In this document: piece by piece, positions 46,529 through 56,217 of the stretch
Numbering within the stretch: position 1 is the first letter of the stretch
Layout of the letters: every line of letters begins with the position of its first letter
DNA from: Priestia iocasae
Lineage (GTDB): Bacteria; Bacillota; Bacilli; Bacillales; Bacillaceae_H
DNA: 64,000 nt
NCBI RefSeq assembly: GCF_016909075.1
Contig: NZ_JAFBFC010000001.1
Location: 984,945 to 1,048,944, forward strand
Direction: 5' to 3'
The notes under the pieces: model-generated
What the model was told of the DNA's origin: nothing
The model's input: only the letters and a program-made list of their open reading frames with translations
Database searches by the model: none
Position numbers and translations under genes: made by a program

Positions 46529-47974
46529 TTAGAGAATAGGAGAAAGCAACCTTGAAATTGATTCTTTAAAGCGAATGAGAAGTCGACGCTGTTCATAAGC
46601 ATCTCGTGTTAAGAGTGTAGAATCATTCATATCCTTTTCAAACACACATGTAAGCTGATGAGTAAGAGATGAGTCATAAAGGAATGCATTTACTTCAAAA
46701 TTCAACCGAAAGCTTCTCATGTCAATGTTAGCTGTCCCAACAGACGCTACTTTATTATCGACTACAATCGTTTTTGCATGAAGAAATCCTTTTTCATAAA
46801 TATAAACTTTTGCGCCGACTTTTAATAATTCACCAATGTGAGAGTAGGTTGCCCAGTACACAAAAGGATGATCTGGTTTGTTTGGAATCATAATTCGAAC
46901 ATCAACACCAGAGAGGGCTGCAATCTTTAGTACATCTAGCAAGGTGTCATCAGGAATAAAATAAGGTGTTTGGATGTATACATAATCTTTTGCTGCTAAA
47001 ATCATTTTTATATAGCCATTTTTAATTTGTTCTTCTTCTGAGTCAGGTCCACTTGATACAATTTGCATCCCAACCTCACCGATCGATGATAGGGGTGGAT
47101 AATAATGTTGATGATACGTTATGGCAGAAGAAGATGCATGATTCCAGTCGAGGATAAAGCGCGACTGAATATAGTGAACAGCTGCTCCCAACACTTTTAA
47201 ATGCGTATCACGCCAGTAACCAAATTTTGGATTTAAGCCTAAATATTCGTCCCCAATGTTGAAGCCACCGATATATCCTATCTTTCCATCAATAATGACG
47301 AGTTTACGATGATTACGGTAATTAATACGTAAATTGAAAAGTGGAAACTTTGATGGAAAAAAAGGAGCCACTTCTCCTCCAGCTTTTGTTAATGCTTTAA
47401 TCAGTTTTCGCTTAAACTTTTTTGATCCCATATCATCATATAATACTTTTACTTGAACACCTTCGTTTGCTTTTTTAACGAGAGCATTTACAAGCTTTGT
47501 TCCTAATTCATCTGAGCGAATAATGTAGTAGACGAGATGAATATGGTGGGTTGCTTGCTCGATATCTTGAAGTAACGAATCGAATTTGTCGTGGCCATCT
47601 GTGAAAATCTTCACTTCATTATTTTGAGTGAAAATCGCTTCATTATGGACTAAGTTCATCAATACTAAATCTTTATATTCTTCAGCACTTTCATTTAAAA
47701 AAGAGAAGCGATGTTCTTTTAATTGCTCCGTTTGTTCAGCAACAGATTGACGTAGGGCAATATAACTTTTTTGATCCCACGTAAAGATTTTTTGTTTACT
47801 TAAATTTTGGCCGAAAATTAAATAAAGAATAAATCCCAGTACAGGGATAAAATAAAGAACCATCAACCAAGCCCATGTAGTACTAATGCTACGTCTTTCT
47901 AAAAAGATAAGAGTAATGGCTAACAACATATTAAGAATAAATAAAACTAGCAATAAGGCTGTCACAACATTCAC
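46529..47974 (-). CDS. cls: Cardiolipin synthase
   Basis: The 481-residue phospholipase D-family enzyme has two N-terminal membrane helices (VVTALLLVLFILNMLLAITL and WLMVLYFIPVLGFILYLIFG). Two HKD motifs follow, HRKLVIIDGKIGYIGG and HAKTIVVDNKVASVGTANID. It joins two phosphatidylglycerol molecules to form cardiolipin. The GTG at 47974 follows AAAGGAGTTTATTTT; the longer frame to 48115 has no ribosome site and a non-typical N-terminus. It is a single-gene unit. Confidence 0.93.
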   Translation of the reverse strand: MNVVTALLLVLFILNMLLAITLIFLERRSISTTWAWLMVLYFIPVLGFILYLIFGQNLSKQKIFTWDQKSYIALRQSVAEQTEQLKEHRFSFLNESAEEYKDLVLMNLVHNEAIFTQNNEVKIFTDGHDKFDSLLQDIEQATHHIHLVYYIIRSDELGTKLVNALVKKANEGVQVKVLYDDMGSKKFKRKLIKALTKAGGEVAPFFPSKFPLFNLRINYRNHRKLVIIDGKIGYIGGFNIGDEYLGLNPKFGYWRDTHLKVLGAAVHYIQSRFILDWNHASSSAITYHQHYYPPLSSIGEVGMQIVSSGPDSEEEQIKNGYIKMILAAKDYVYIQTPYFIPDDTLLDVLKIAALSGVDVRIMIPNKPDHPFVYWATYSHIGELLKVGAKVYIYEKGFLHAKTIVVDNKVASVGTANIDMRSFRLNFEVNAFLYDSSLTHQLTCVFEKDMNDSTLLTRDAYEQRRLLIRFKESISRLLSPIL

Positions 47975-48141
47975 AAAATAAACTCCTTTAACAAAAAACT
48001 CAAATGCTACTTTATTATAATGCAGGTTGATGTGAGAAGCCAAAATTTGGACTAATTTTGTAAAAGATATAAAATTACAGATAACGCTTACATTTTTTGT
48101 TGACCAATGAAACATAATTATATATAATCAACTTGTATTAA

Positions 48142-48158
48142 GTTAACCGTTTAACCGG
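48142..48158 (+). promoter_or_regulatory. Candidate LacI-family operator before the repressor gene
   Basis: GTTAACCGTTTAACCGG, with arms GTTAA/TTAAC, overlaps the start of the ribosome site. A related sequence lies at 49213-49227, before thuA. Confidence 0.6.
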
Positions 48159-48165
48159 AGGAGAC

Positions 48166-49194
48166 ATGAATCAAAAAATAACAATCCGTGATGTAGCGAA
48201 GTACGCTGGTGTTTCACCTGCAACCGTTTCATATGTACTAAATGGTGTAAAGAAAGTATCGGATGAAACAAAGTACCGAGTTTTGGAAGCGGTTAAAGAA
48301 CTGAATTATCAGCCGAATTTTACAGCCATTAGTTTATCGAAGCGAAAATCAAATATGATTGGTGTTATGCTTCCGTTAGTAGACGATTCACTTGCTACAA
48401 TTTTTAAAGAAAATCATTACTATAGTGAAGTAATTAGTGGGATCGAATATGTATCTCGCAAAAATGGATATGATATTTTAATCTCGGGAGCCGGAAATCC
48501 AGAAGATTGTAAAAATTGGATCACAAAACGAAATTTAGATGGGTTACTATTTTTAGGTACATTTTCAGAAAATTTATACAAGGAAATGAAAACGCTATCG
48601 ACTCCAATCGTGCTAATTGATACGTATGAAGAGTATGCAAAACATTATCACAACATTCATGTTGATGATGAATTAGGTGGCTATCTAGCAACCAAGCATT
48701 TACTTCAGTTAGGACATCGTTCAATAGGGTTCGTAGCTCATCGCCTAACGAATAGTCCAGTTGATACAAAGCGTTTTATAGGTTATAACAAAGCACTAGC
48801 AGAAGCGAACATTTCTGTAAATCAAGAACTAATCTTTGAAGGTCATGATAGCTCGTTTGAAAATGGCTATCGGATGGGTGAAAAAGTGTTAGCTCTTGGT
48901 GATAAACTAACAGCAGTTTTCGCTACATCTGATATTTTAGCGTTAGGGATAATGAAAGCATTAAACGAGCATGGAAAGCAAGTACCACATGATTATTCCA
49001 TTGTTGGATTTGATGATTTAACAATTAGTAACTACTCAACGCCAAGCTTAACGACAGTTAGGCAAGATGTTTTCAAAAAAGGCGTTGTATCAGCAGAAAC
49101 ATTAATTCAAGCTATTGAAGGTAAGATACAAACGTTAGCACGAATTCATTTACCTGTTGAAATTGTAAAGAGGGATTCAACATCGAAGCGTTGA
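48166..49194 (+). CDS. LacI-family repressor of the ThuA/Gfo cassette
   Basis: The 342-residue regulator has the N-terminal LacI helix-turn-helix (TIRDVAKYAGVSPATVSYVL) and a periplasmic-binding-protein-like effector domain (IVGFDDLTISNYSTPSLTTV). It is the first gene of a cassette of sugar-modifying enzymes. Two similar palindromes, before its own gene and before the next gene, suggest autoregulation and control of the cassette. The effector is probably a sugar or sugar phosphate, but its identity is unknown. Confidence 0.92.
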   Translation: MNQKITIRDVAKYAGVSPATVSYVLNGVKKVSDETKYRVLEAVKELNYQPNFTAISLSKRKSNMIGVMLPLVDDSLATIFKENHYYSEVISGIEYVSRKNGYDILISGAGNPEDCKNWITKRNLDGLLFLGTFSENLYKEMKTLSTPIVLIDTYEEYAKHYHNIHVDDELGGYLATKHLLQLGHRSIGFVAHRLTNSPVDTKRFIGYNKALAEANISVNQELIFEGHDSSFENGYRMGEKVLALGDKLTAVFATSDILALGIMKALNEHGKQVPHDYSIVGFDDLTISNYSTPSLTTVRQDVFKKGVVSAETLIQAIEGKIQTLARIHLPVEIVKRDSTSKR

Positions 49195-49212
49195 GTATCT
49201 TCTTATATGTCA

Positions 49213-49227
49213 GGTTAACCGGTTCAC
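49213..49227 (+). promoter_or_regulatory. Candidate LacI-family operator before thuA
   Basis: GGTTAACCGGTTCAC shares the TTAACCG core and flanking arms with the site at 48142. Confidence 0.55.
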
Positions 49228-49287
49228 TAACGATGCAATAAAAAATGAGATTGCTATTTTTATAATAAAAAAGGATAGGTGACAAGT

Positions 49288-50013
49288 ATGGTAAAGGTAA
49301 CAGTATGGAATGAAAATCGACATGAACAAAAAAATCCAGTGGTAAGAGAAATTTATCCTGAAGGAATTCACGGTGCGATTGCACAATTTTTAACAGAAGC
49401 AGGTCTTGACGCTAAAACTGCTACGTTAGATGAGCCACAACACGGATTAACGGATGAAGTTCTAGCAGATACAGACGTACTTGTATGGTGGGGCCACCTT
49501 GCGCACGATGAAGTAGCAGATGAAATTGTAAAAAAAGTACAACAACGTGTGCTTGATGGAATGGGGTTAATCGTTCTTCATTCAGGTCACTTCTCAAAAA
49601 TCTTTAAAACATTAATGGGTACAAGCTGCGACTTAAAATGGCGTGAAGCCGATGAAAAAGAACGCATTTGGGTAGTAGATCCAAGCCATCCAATTGCAGA
49701 AGGTATCAGTGAATATATCGAGCTAGAAAAAGAGGAAATGTACGGAGAGCATTTTGATATCCCAGCACCAGATGAGCTTGTTTTTACAAGTTGGTTCGAA
49801 GGAGGAGAAATCTTCCGCAGTGGTTGCACGTATAAGCGTGGAAATGGAAGAGTCTTTTATTTCCGACCAGGTCATGAGACATATCCAACATACTACAACA
49901 AAGACATCCAGCGTGTCATTATTAACGGCGTAAAATGGGCTGCACCGGTTGACCGCCAACGTCCAGTATACGGAAACGCACAGCCATTAGAGAAGATTGC
50001 TGTAAAAAACTAA
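49288..50013 (+). CDS. ThuA-domain protein
   Basis: The 241-residue protein is a ThuA-like, glutamine-amidotransferase-fold enzyme ([51 protein letters not shown]). In rhizobia ThuA with the dehydrogenase ThuB converts trehalose and related disaccharides by way of 3-keto forms. The adjoining Gfo/Idh/MocA and TIM-barrel genes fit that chemistry. The ATG at 49288 lies nine bases after GGATAGGTGA. The true substrate is unknown. Confidence 0.88.
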   Translation: MVKVTVWNENRHEQKNPVVREIYPEGIHGAIAQFLTEAGLDAKTATLDEPQHGLTDEVLADTDVLVWWGHLAHDEVADEIVKKVQQRVLDGMGLIVLHSGHFSKIFKTLMGTSCDLKWREADEKERIWVVDPSHPIAEGISEYIELEKEEMYGEHFDIPAPDELVFTSWFEGGEIFRSGCTYKRGNGRVFYFRPGHETYPTYYNKDIQRVIINGVKWAAPVDRQRPVYGNAQPLEKIAVKN

Positions 50014-50157
50014 TACAAAGTATGATTTCATTCAAATACTTGCAACGAAATTTAACGACTAGTTGAAAAGATAAACAGAGCCTACGTGAATTAAGTATGA
50101 GAAGCCGAGCTCACATTTGATTTCGTATACATTTATTGAAAAAGGGAGAGATTTTTG

Positions 50158-51183
50158 ATGAAAACATTAAAGGTTGGGGTAATTGGTTGCGGAAGTATCG
50201 CACAACATCGTCATTTACCGGAGTATCAAGCAAATAAAAATGTAGAGATCGTAGCTGTTTGTGATCCTAATGAAGCGCGTGTAAATGAAATCGCTGCAAA
50301 GTATGAAGCAAAAGCTTATACAAATTATGAAGAATTATTAGCAAGCGGTGAAGTTGATGTAGTAAGTGTATGTACACCTAACTATTTACATGCACCTATC
50401 TCCATTGCAGCTTTAGAAGCAGGTGTTCACGTATTATGTGAAAAGCCAATGGCTACATCACAAGAAGAAGCAGATGCCATGATTGAAGCAGCAAAGAAAA
50501 GCGGGAAGAAATTAATGATTGCACATAATCAACGCTTTGTTCCTTCGCATCAAAAAGCGCGTCAATTAATTGAGAGTGGCGAAATTGGAAAGTTGTATAG
50601 CTTCCGTACAGCATTCGGCCACCCGGGGCCAGAGGGCTGGAGCGTAGACGGAAAAGACAGCTGGTTCTTCCGTAAAGAACAAGCATTTATTGGAGCGATG
50701 GGTGATTTAGGTGTTCATAAAACAGATTTACTTCGTTATCTACTAGGTGAGGACATTACAGAAGTAGGTGCATTCGTTGAAACAAGTGCAAAAGACTTTG
50801 CCGATGTAGATGATAATGCAGTATGTGTTTTAAAAACGGAAAGCGGCGTTGTTGGAACATTAGCAGCTAGCTGGGCGTACACGGCAAAAGAAGATAACTC
50901 AACGATTATTTACGGAGAAAAAGCAATTCTTCGCCTGGAAGATCATCCAACGTATTCATTAATTGTTCAATATGCTACTGGTGAAGTTGTGAATTATGAG
51001 CTTGGTAAAATTCAATCAAATGATGAAGGTGGACAAAGTAGTTCTCAAGTAGTTGACCACTTCGTAGAGTCAATTCTAACAGACAAAGAGCCATTAATTA
51101 CAGGCGAAGAAGGTATGAAATCATTAGCTGTTATTTTAGCGGCATTAAAATCAAGCGACACAAAACAAATTACACGAGTATAA
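50158..51183 (+). CDS. Gfo/Idh/MocA-family sugar dehydrogenase 1
   Basis: The 341-residue oxidoreductase has the NAD-binding motif VGVIGCGSIAQHRHLPEY, the conserved catalytic-lysine motif HVLCEKPMATS and a C-terminal substrate domain containing DLGVHKTDLLRYL. The family oxidises or reduces sugar hydroxyls; a 3-dehydro sugar is the likely product here. The ATG follows AGGGAGAGATTTTTG. It is about 30% like its downstream neighbour by eye, so they form a diverged pair. Confidence 0.92.
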   Translation: MKTLKVGVIGCGSIAQHRHLPEYQANKNVEIVAVCDPNEARVNEIAAKYEAKAYTNYEELLASGEVDVVSVCTPNYLHAPISIAALEAGVHVLCEKPMATSQEEADAMIEAAKKSGKKLMIAHNQRFVPSHQKARQLIESGEIGKLYSFRTAFGHPGPEGWSVDGKDSWFFRKEQAFIGAMGDLGVHKTDLLRYLLGEDITEVGAFVETSAKDFADVDDNAVCVLKTESGVVGTLAASWAYTAKEDNSTIIYGEKAILRLEDHPTYSLIVQYATGEVVNYELGKIQSNDEGGQSSSQVVDHFVESILTDKEPLITGEEGMKSLAVILAALKSSDTKQITRV

Positions 51184-51199
51184 GTGATGAGGTGATTTC

Positions 51200-52234
51200 A
51201 TGAGTAAACTTCGCATTGGAATGATAGGGGTTGGTGGCATTGCAACGGGCCGCCATATCCCGGCGTTTCAACACTTAGCTGAATTTTGTACGATTACAGC
51301 TGTCAGCGACGTGAACGTTGAGCGAGCAAAGGAAGTAGCAACAGCTAATAATATTGAACACGTCTTTGAAGACTATCATGACTTGTTTAAAGAAGTAGAT
51401 GCTGTATGCATTTGTACACCAAATAAGTTTCATGCAGAAATTACAATTGCAGCGTTTGAAGCGGGTGTTCATGTTCTTTGTGAAAAACCAATGGCACTAT
51501 CAACGACTGAATGTGAAGCAATGATTGCTGCTGCGAAAAAAGCGAATAAAGTGTTAGCCATTGCGTATCACTATCGCTTTATGAAAGAAGCACAAGCGGC
51601 GAAAAAGATGATGGAAGACATTGGAACGCCTTTAGTGACACGAGTTCAAGCATTGCGTCGTCGCAAAGTACCAGGATGGGGTGTATTCACAAACAAATCC
51701 CTTCAAGGTGGGGGGAGTTTAATCGACTATGGTTGTCATTTACTTGATTTAGCCATTTGGTTAATGGGAAATCCAAAGCACGTTGAAGTCAGTGGAAGTG
51801 CGTACAATGCACTAAGTAAAATGCCAAACCAAGTGAATCAATGGGGAGCGTTTGACCATACGACGTTTGATGTGGATGATCATGTTACAGCTTACATTAA
51901 ATTTGAGAACGGAGCATCTCTGTTACTTGAAACGTCATGGTCGGCAAATGTAAAAGATGATGCTGAACATGTCAGCATCTCGGGAACAGAAGGTGGCATT
52001 AGCGTCTTTCCATTTGAGCTATATACAACGAAAAATGGCATGCTATTAAATAGTGAAGCTGCATGGATTCAAGGAGAAGACAATCCTGGATTGCCGCAGG
52101 CGAAAAACTTTATTGATGCCTGTTTAGGAAATGCTGAGTTGATTGTCAAGCCAGAAGAAGCACTTCAAGTGTCGAATATCATTGATCAAATCTATGAAAA
52201 AAGCAAAACAGTGCAAAACGTCGCGTTAAATTGA
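51200..52234 (+). CDS. Gfo/Idh/MocA-family sugar dehydrogenase 2
   Basis: The 344-residue protein has the same architecture as its neighbour: MIGVGGIATGRHIPAF cofactor motif, HVLCEKPMALS catalytic motif and a DYGCHLLDLAIWL segment. Two such enzymes in a row suggest an oxidation followed by a reduction at the same or another carbon, as in epimerising pathways. The ATG lies 17 bases after the previous stop, with GATGAGGTGATTTC before it. Confidence 0.92.
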   Translation: MSKLRIGMIGVGGIATGRHIPAFQHLAEFCTITAVSDVNVERAKEVATANNIEHVFEDYHDLFKEVDAVCICTPNKFHAEITIAAFEAGVHVLCEKPMALSTTECEAMIAAAKKANKVLAIAYHYRFMKEAQAAKKMMEDIGTPLVTRVQALRRRKVPGWGVFTNKSLQGGGSLIDYGCHLLDLAIWLMGNPKHVEVSGSAYNALSKMPNQVNQWGAFDHTTFDVDDHVTAYIKFENGASLLLETSWSANVKDDAEHVSISGTEGGISVFPFELYTTKNGMLLNSEAAWIQGEDNPGLPQAKNFIDACLGNAELIVKPEEALQVSNIIDQIYEKSKTVQNVALN

Positions 52235-52248
52235 GGGGAGATACAAAG

Positions 52249-53217
52249 ATGAAACTAGGAGTATTTACGGTTTTATTTGCAGATAAATCGTTTGAAGAAA
52301 TGCTTGATAAGGTGAAGGCAGCGGGATTACATGCAGTTGAAATTGGAACAGGTTGTTACCCAGGGAATAATCACTGTGACTTAGATTTATTGTTAGAAGA
52401 TGAAGAAGCACGTCAGCAATACATTCAAAAAGTAAAAGAGCGCGATTTAATCATTAGTGCGTTTAGTTGTCACGGTAACCCAATTTCACCAGAGAAAGAA
52501 TTTGCGAAAGAATCTCATGAAACATTATTAAAAACAATTAAGCTAGCATCATTGTTAGATGTACCAGTTGTCAACTGTTTTTCAGGAACGGCAGGGGATC
52601 ATGAAGACGCAAAATATCCAAACTGGCCTGTTACACCTTGGCCTAATGAATACGGCGATGTACTAAAATGGCAATGGGAAGAGAAATTAATTCCTTACTG
52701 GAAAGAAGTAGGCGATTATGCTAAAGAACATAATGTGAAAATTGGACTTGAGCTTCACGGTGGATTCCTTGTTCATACGCCATATACACTATTAAAGCTA
52801 CGCGAGGAAACGTGTGATGCAATCGGTGCGAACTTAGATCCAAGTCATTTATGGTGGCAAGGAATTGACCCTGTGGCAGCAATTAAAATTTTAGCAAAAG
52901 AAAATGCAATCCACCATTTCCATGCAAAAGATACGTATCTTGATCAAGAAAACATTAACATGTATGGCTTAACAGATATGCAGCCATACGGTAGTGTTCA
53001 AACAAGAGCGTGGACATTCCGCTCAGTTGGTTGTGGGCATAGCTTAACAGAGTGGTCTGACATGATGAGTGCATTACGTACGTATGGATATGATTACGTG
53101 GTGAGCATTGAACATGAAGATCCAATCATGTCGATTGAAGAAGGATTTAAGCGTGCTGTTAAAAATCTGCAGTCTGTTTTAATTGAAGAATCTCCTTCAC
53201 AAATGTGGTGGGTATAA
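52249..53217 (+). CDS. Sugar phosphate isomerase/epimerase-type TIM-barrel protein
   Basis: The 322-residue protein belongs to the xylose-isomerase-like/AP-endonuclease-2 TIM-barrel group (MKLGVFTVLFADKSFEEML, GLELHGGFLVHTPYTL, GANLDPSHLWWQGIDP, HFHAKDTYLDQEN). The Glu, Asp and His residues in those motifs are typical metal ligands. Relatives include IolE-type isomerases and 3-keto-glycoside lyases that act with Gfo/Idh/MocA partners. The ATG at 52249 follows GAGGGGAGATACAAAG. It ends the cassette at a strong terminator. Confidence 0.9.
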   Translation: MKLGVFTVLFADKSFEEMLDKVKAAGLHAVEIGTGCYPGNNHCDLDLLLEDEEARQQYIQKVKERDLIISAFSCHGNPISPEKEFAKESHETLLKTIKLASLLDVPVVNCFSGTAGDHEDAKYPNWPVTPWPNEYGDVLKWQWEEKLIPYWKEVGDYAKEHNVKIGLELHGGFLVHTPYTLLKLREETCDAIGANLDPSHLWWQGIDPVAAIKILAKENAIHHFHAKDTYLDQENINMYGLTDMQPYGSVQTRAWTFRSVGCGHSLTEWSDMMSALRTYGYDYVVSIEHEDPIMSIEEGFKRAVKNLQSVLIEESPSQMWWV

Positions 53218-53252
53218 AAAAGTTCAGGGAGTTTTCCCTGAACTTTTTTGTT
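53216..53252 (+). terminator. Terminator of the sugar cassette
   Basis: AAAAAAGTTCAGGG pairs with CCCTGAACTTTTTT, with loop AGTTTT. Confidence 0.93.
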
Positions 53253-53352
53253 GAGGTGAAAATTAGCGAAAATGAATGAAAAGGAAGGAATTTTGTTAAG
53301 AAATAGCGAAAGTGAATACATAAGTGAGATTCGTTTTATCTTGTCATTTTTT

Positions 53353-53985
53353 CTACTTTGAGACAAAGGCATTGTTTGTTATCCAAAAGCGCCATGGATA
53401 ATCTTTTGCTTCCCCTGTGTTTGGAATACCAATACGAGGTCCTTGAGAAATAGCTGACGGAGTGATACCACGAGCAATGAACAATGGTGGCATAAAAAAG
53501 GTCTTTCCGTAATCGTCCATTGTAATCCCCATTGCTTTTGTCAATTTTCCTGGTCCGCTTGTTAAATTACGTTCAACAGCCGTTTGGCGTCTTTGCATCA
53601 TTAATTCTTTACCCTTAAAAGGCTGGACCGCGCGAATCAAAACCGCTTCAGGTTGATCGACATTTCCGCTTACAACATTTAATAAGCAATGAGTATGCAT
53701 GACGTATGTATAGACGTGTCCTGCTTCATGAAACATAATCTCCGTTCGCTTTGTCCGACGGTTGTTAAAGCTATGAGCGGCACGATCATCAGGTCCTATA
53801 TATGCTTCAGTTTCAACGATAAATCCACTCGTTACACCCTGTTTTGTTTCCTTTATAAGCAAACAGCCGAGTAATGACTTAGCTAATTCAATTGTTGGTT
53901 GTTCGTAAAAGTCATGTGTAAGAAGTGTTGGTGCTTCTAATGCTTGCATAGATTGTTCATCTATATGCAAAATGCTCTTTTTCAT
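53353..53985 (-). CDS. 3-methyladenine DNA glycosylase (AAG/Mpg type)
   Basis: The 210-residue enzyme has IVETEAYIGPDDRAAHSF (with the catalytic Glu), HEAGHVYTYVMHTHCLLN and LTSGPGKLTKAMGI, all typical of the alkyladenine glycosylase fold. It removes alkylated bases, as B. subtilis YxlJ does. The ATG at 53985 (MKKSILH) follows GGAGAGTGATTG; the longer frame adds nine residues without a better site. Confidence 0.92.
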   Translation of the reverse strand: MKKSILHIDEQSMQALEAPTLLTHDFYEQPTIELAKSLLGCLLIKETKQGVTSGFIVETEAYIGPDDRAAHSFNNRRTKRTEIMFHEAGHVYTYVMHTHCLLNVVSGNVDQPEAVLIRAVQPFKGKELMMQRRQTAVERNLTSGPGKLTKAMGITMDDYGKTFFMPPLFIARGITPSAISQGPRIGIPNTGEAKDYPWRFWITNNAFVSK

Positions 53986-54168
53986 TTTACAATCACTCTC
54001 CAATCTTACCATTAACTTTACTGCTTTTTTATGCCCAAATTCAAATACAATATCAATCTTTTTAAGAAATAACCGATATGAACAGTGTGTAATGAGATGA
54101 TCAGGCTGACTGACAACGTAATAACGTTTATAAGAAAAGCAAATCTTTTAAAAAGGGAAGGTATCAAC

Positions 54169-55959
54169 ATGGCTAAGAAAGCACTTATGTATAGCGTGTG
54201 CTGTTCAGCAGTACTCAGCTCTCTAATCGTTCAGGCATCTCCTACTGTTGCTGCTCCTACTCAAGCGACGGTTAAAGCGAATACGCTAAACGTTCGCTCT
54301 GAACCTAGTACAAAAGGGACTATTATTGGTAAAATTCAAAAAAATACACGAGTAGAGATAAAAAATGAAAAAGATGGTTGGTCACATGTTGTGTATCAAG
54401 GAAAAGCGGGCTGGATTTCATCTACATATGTGCAAAAGCAAAATGTCACATCAACGACTGCACCTTCACAATCTACGTTAGCGTCTGCTGTTGTAAATGC
54501 AAGTACACTAAACGTTCGTTCAACACCAAGCACAAATGGTCCAATACTAACAAAATTGCCGAGAAATACGAAAGTAACGATTCTTTCGATAAAGGGTGAA
54601 TGGTCACAAATTCTTACATCGAGCAATCAAGTAGGCTGGGTGGCGAGTCAATATGTAAAGGGGACTAGCCAAGCAGTACAGCCAGCCACCCCATCTTCAT
54701 CTAATACAGGAAGTAGCCTAGAAGTAAAGGTCGTGACTGCCAGCTCATTAAATGTCCGCTCATCAGCAAGTACAAGTGGGCAAGTCTTAACGAAAGTAAC
54801 GAGAAATACAAAAGTTACCGTTCTTTCTGTAAAGGGTGAATGGTCACAAGTTCGTACATCAAACAATCAAGTAGGGTGGGTAGCCAATCAATATTTAGCT
54901 TCTACTAATAGCCAACCAACTCAGCCAGCACTTCCGGTTCCAAATCCGGAAAGTGAAGAAGCGAAAATTGTCAGTGCCAGCTCGCTCAATGTTCGTTCTG
55001 TACCGAGTACAAATGGACAAATATTGATGTCTTTATTAAAAAACACAGAGGTACATGTGTTAAAAGTAGAGGGAGATTGGACTCGAATCAAAACAAAAGA
55101 TAATCGAATTGGTTGGGTAGCAAGTCAATACTTAATAGCCAAACAGACAACAAGTCAACCGAATGAGCCATCTGAACAAGCAAAGATAGCGTTTGTAAAC
55201 GCAAGTTCACTAAACGTTCGAGCTGTGCCAAGTATCAATGGAAATGTGCTCGCGTCTTTGCCAAATCAAACAGAAGTTTACGTCATGAAAGCAAATGGAA
55301 ATTGGACACAAATTAAAACAAAGAATAATCAAATAGGCTGGGTAGCAAGTCAATACTTGACAACCTCTAATCCGGTTGTAACGCCGACTCCGAATCCTGT
55401 TTCTTCTCCATTTTTAAAAGGCGAAACAATCGTGTTAGATGCAGGTCATGGTGGAAAAGACCCAGGTGCAGTAGCAAACGGTATATCTGAGAAAGATGTA
55501 ACGATGGGTGTAATTAAGCATGTTCAACAAATGCTGCTGTCGGCTGGTGTAAATGTTATTATGACGCGCTCAAATGATACATACCCAACTCTTGGCGGCC
55601 GAGTGGATGTGGCGAATAAAAATAAAGCGGATCTCTTTATAAGTATTCATGTAAACGCAGGTCCTCCAAGTGCACAAGGAGCCGAAACGTTTTATGACTC
55701 TTCTCGAAATCCAAGAAGCGAAGAAGGAAAAAAATTAGCTGAAGAAATTCAACGTCAACTTGTTTCACTTGTGGGAATGAAGGATCGAAAAGTAAAGGCT
55801 GCTGGTTTCCAAGTGATTAAGTATACAAATATGCCAAGTGTTCTTGTTGAGCTTGGATTTGTAACAAACGCATCTGATGCGAAAAAGCTCGCTACACAAC
55901 AGGAGTTGTACGCGCAAGCTATTGTAAATGGAATTATCATGTATTACGAGAAGCAATAA
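54169..55959 (+). CDS. N-acetylmuramoyl-L-alanine amidase with five SH3 repeats
   Basis: The 596-residue secreted protein has a signal peptide (about residues 1-29) and five bacterial SH3 domains. Each carries a LNVRS/LNVRA-type core and ends with GWVASQY-like sequence (GWISSTY in the first), and they are joined by Ser/Thr/Pro/Gln linkers. A C-terminal Amidase_3 domain (about 415-594) follows, with His in VLDAGHGGKDPGA, His in FISIHVNAG and Glu in VLVELGFVTN. It cuts the stem peptide from glycan while the SH3 repeats bind the wall. The ATG at 54169 follows AAAAGGGAAGG. Repeats 2 and 3 are very similar in DNA. Confidence 0.93.
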   Translation: MAKKALMYSVCCSAVLSSLIVQASPTVAAPTQATVKANTLNVRSEPSTKGTIIGKIQKNTRVEIKNEKDGWSHVVYQGKAGWISSTYVQKQNVTSTTAPSQSTLASAVVNASTLNVRSTPSTNGPILTKLPRNTKVTILSIKGEWSQILTSSNQVGWVASQYVKGTSQAVQPATPSSSNTGSSLEVKVVTASSLNVRSSASTSGQVLTKVTRNTKVTVLSVKGEWSQVRTSNNQVGWVANQYLASTNSQPTQPALPVPNPESEEAKIVSASSLNVRSVPSTNGQILMSLLKNTEVHVLKVEGDWTRIKTKDNRIGWVASQYLIAKQTTSQPNEPSEQAKIAFVNASSLNVRAVPSINGNVLASLPNQTEVYVMKANGNWTQIKTKNNQIGWVASQYLTTSNPVVTPTPNPVSSPFLKGETIVLDAGHGGKDPGAVANGISEKDVTMGVIKHVQQMLLSAGVNVIMTRSNDTYPTLGGRVDVANKNKADLFISIHVNAGPPSAQGAETFYDSSRNPRSEEGKKLAEEIQRQLVSLVGMKDRKVKAAGFQVIKYTNMPSVLVELGFVTNASDAKKLATQQELYAQAIVNGIIMYYEKQ

Positions 55960-56036
55960 GAAGCATTATCTATATGTAAAAGCTTGAAAACTTACATAAA
56001 AAAGAGTAGACTTCTAATCAATAAGAATTGTATAAA

Positions 56037-56123
56037 TCGGGAGCCAATGGAATTTGGCTGAGAGTACGACTAATCCGTCGTAGACCGTTTGAACCTGTTG
56101 GATAATGCCAGCGTAGGGAGTAA
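56037..56123 (+). promoter_or_regulatory. TPP riboswitch upstream of thiMDE
   Basis: The conserved THI-box parts are present in order: CGGGAGCC, GGCTGAGAGT, GACCGTTTGAACCTG and GCCAGCGTAGGGAGTAAG. A terminator hairpin follows at 56160. Confidence 0.95.
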
Positions 56124-56159
56124 GAATGGAATGTCATTAGAAGAACTATGGCCATTTTT

Positions 56160-56188
56160 AGCACTTTGCGCTTGCAAAGTGCTTTTTT
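56160..56188 (+). terminator. Riboswitch expression-platform terminator for thiMDE
   Basis: AGCACTTTG pairs with CAAAGTGCT and is followed by six T, just before the thiM ribosome site. Confidence 0.9.
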
Positions 56189-56217
56189 ATTTACATATTA
56201 ATCAGGAGGATAAATAC

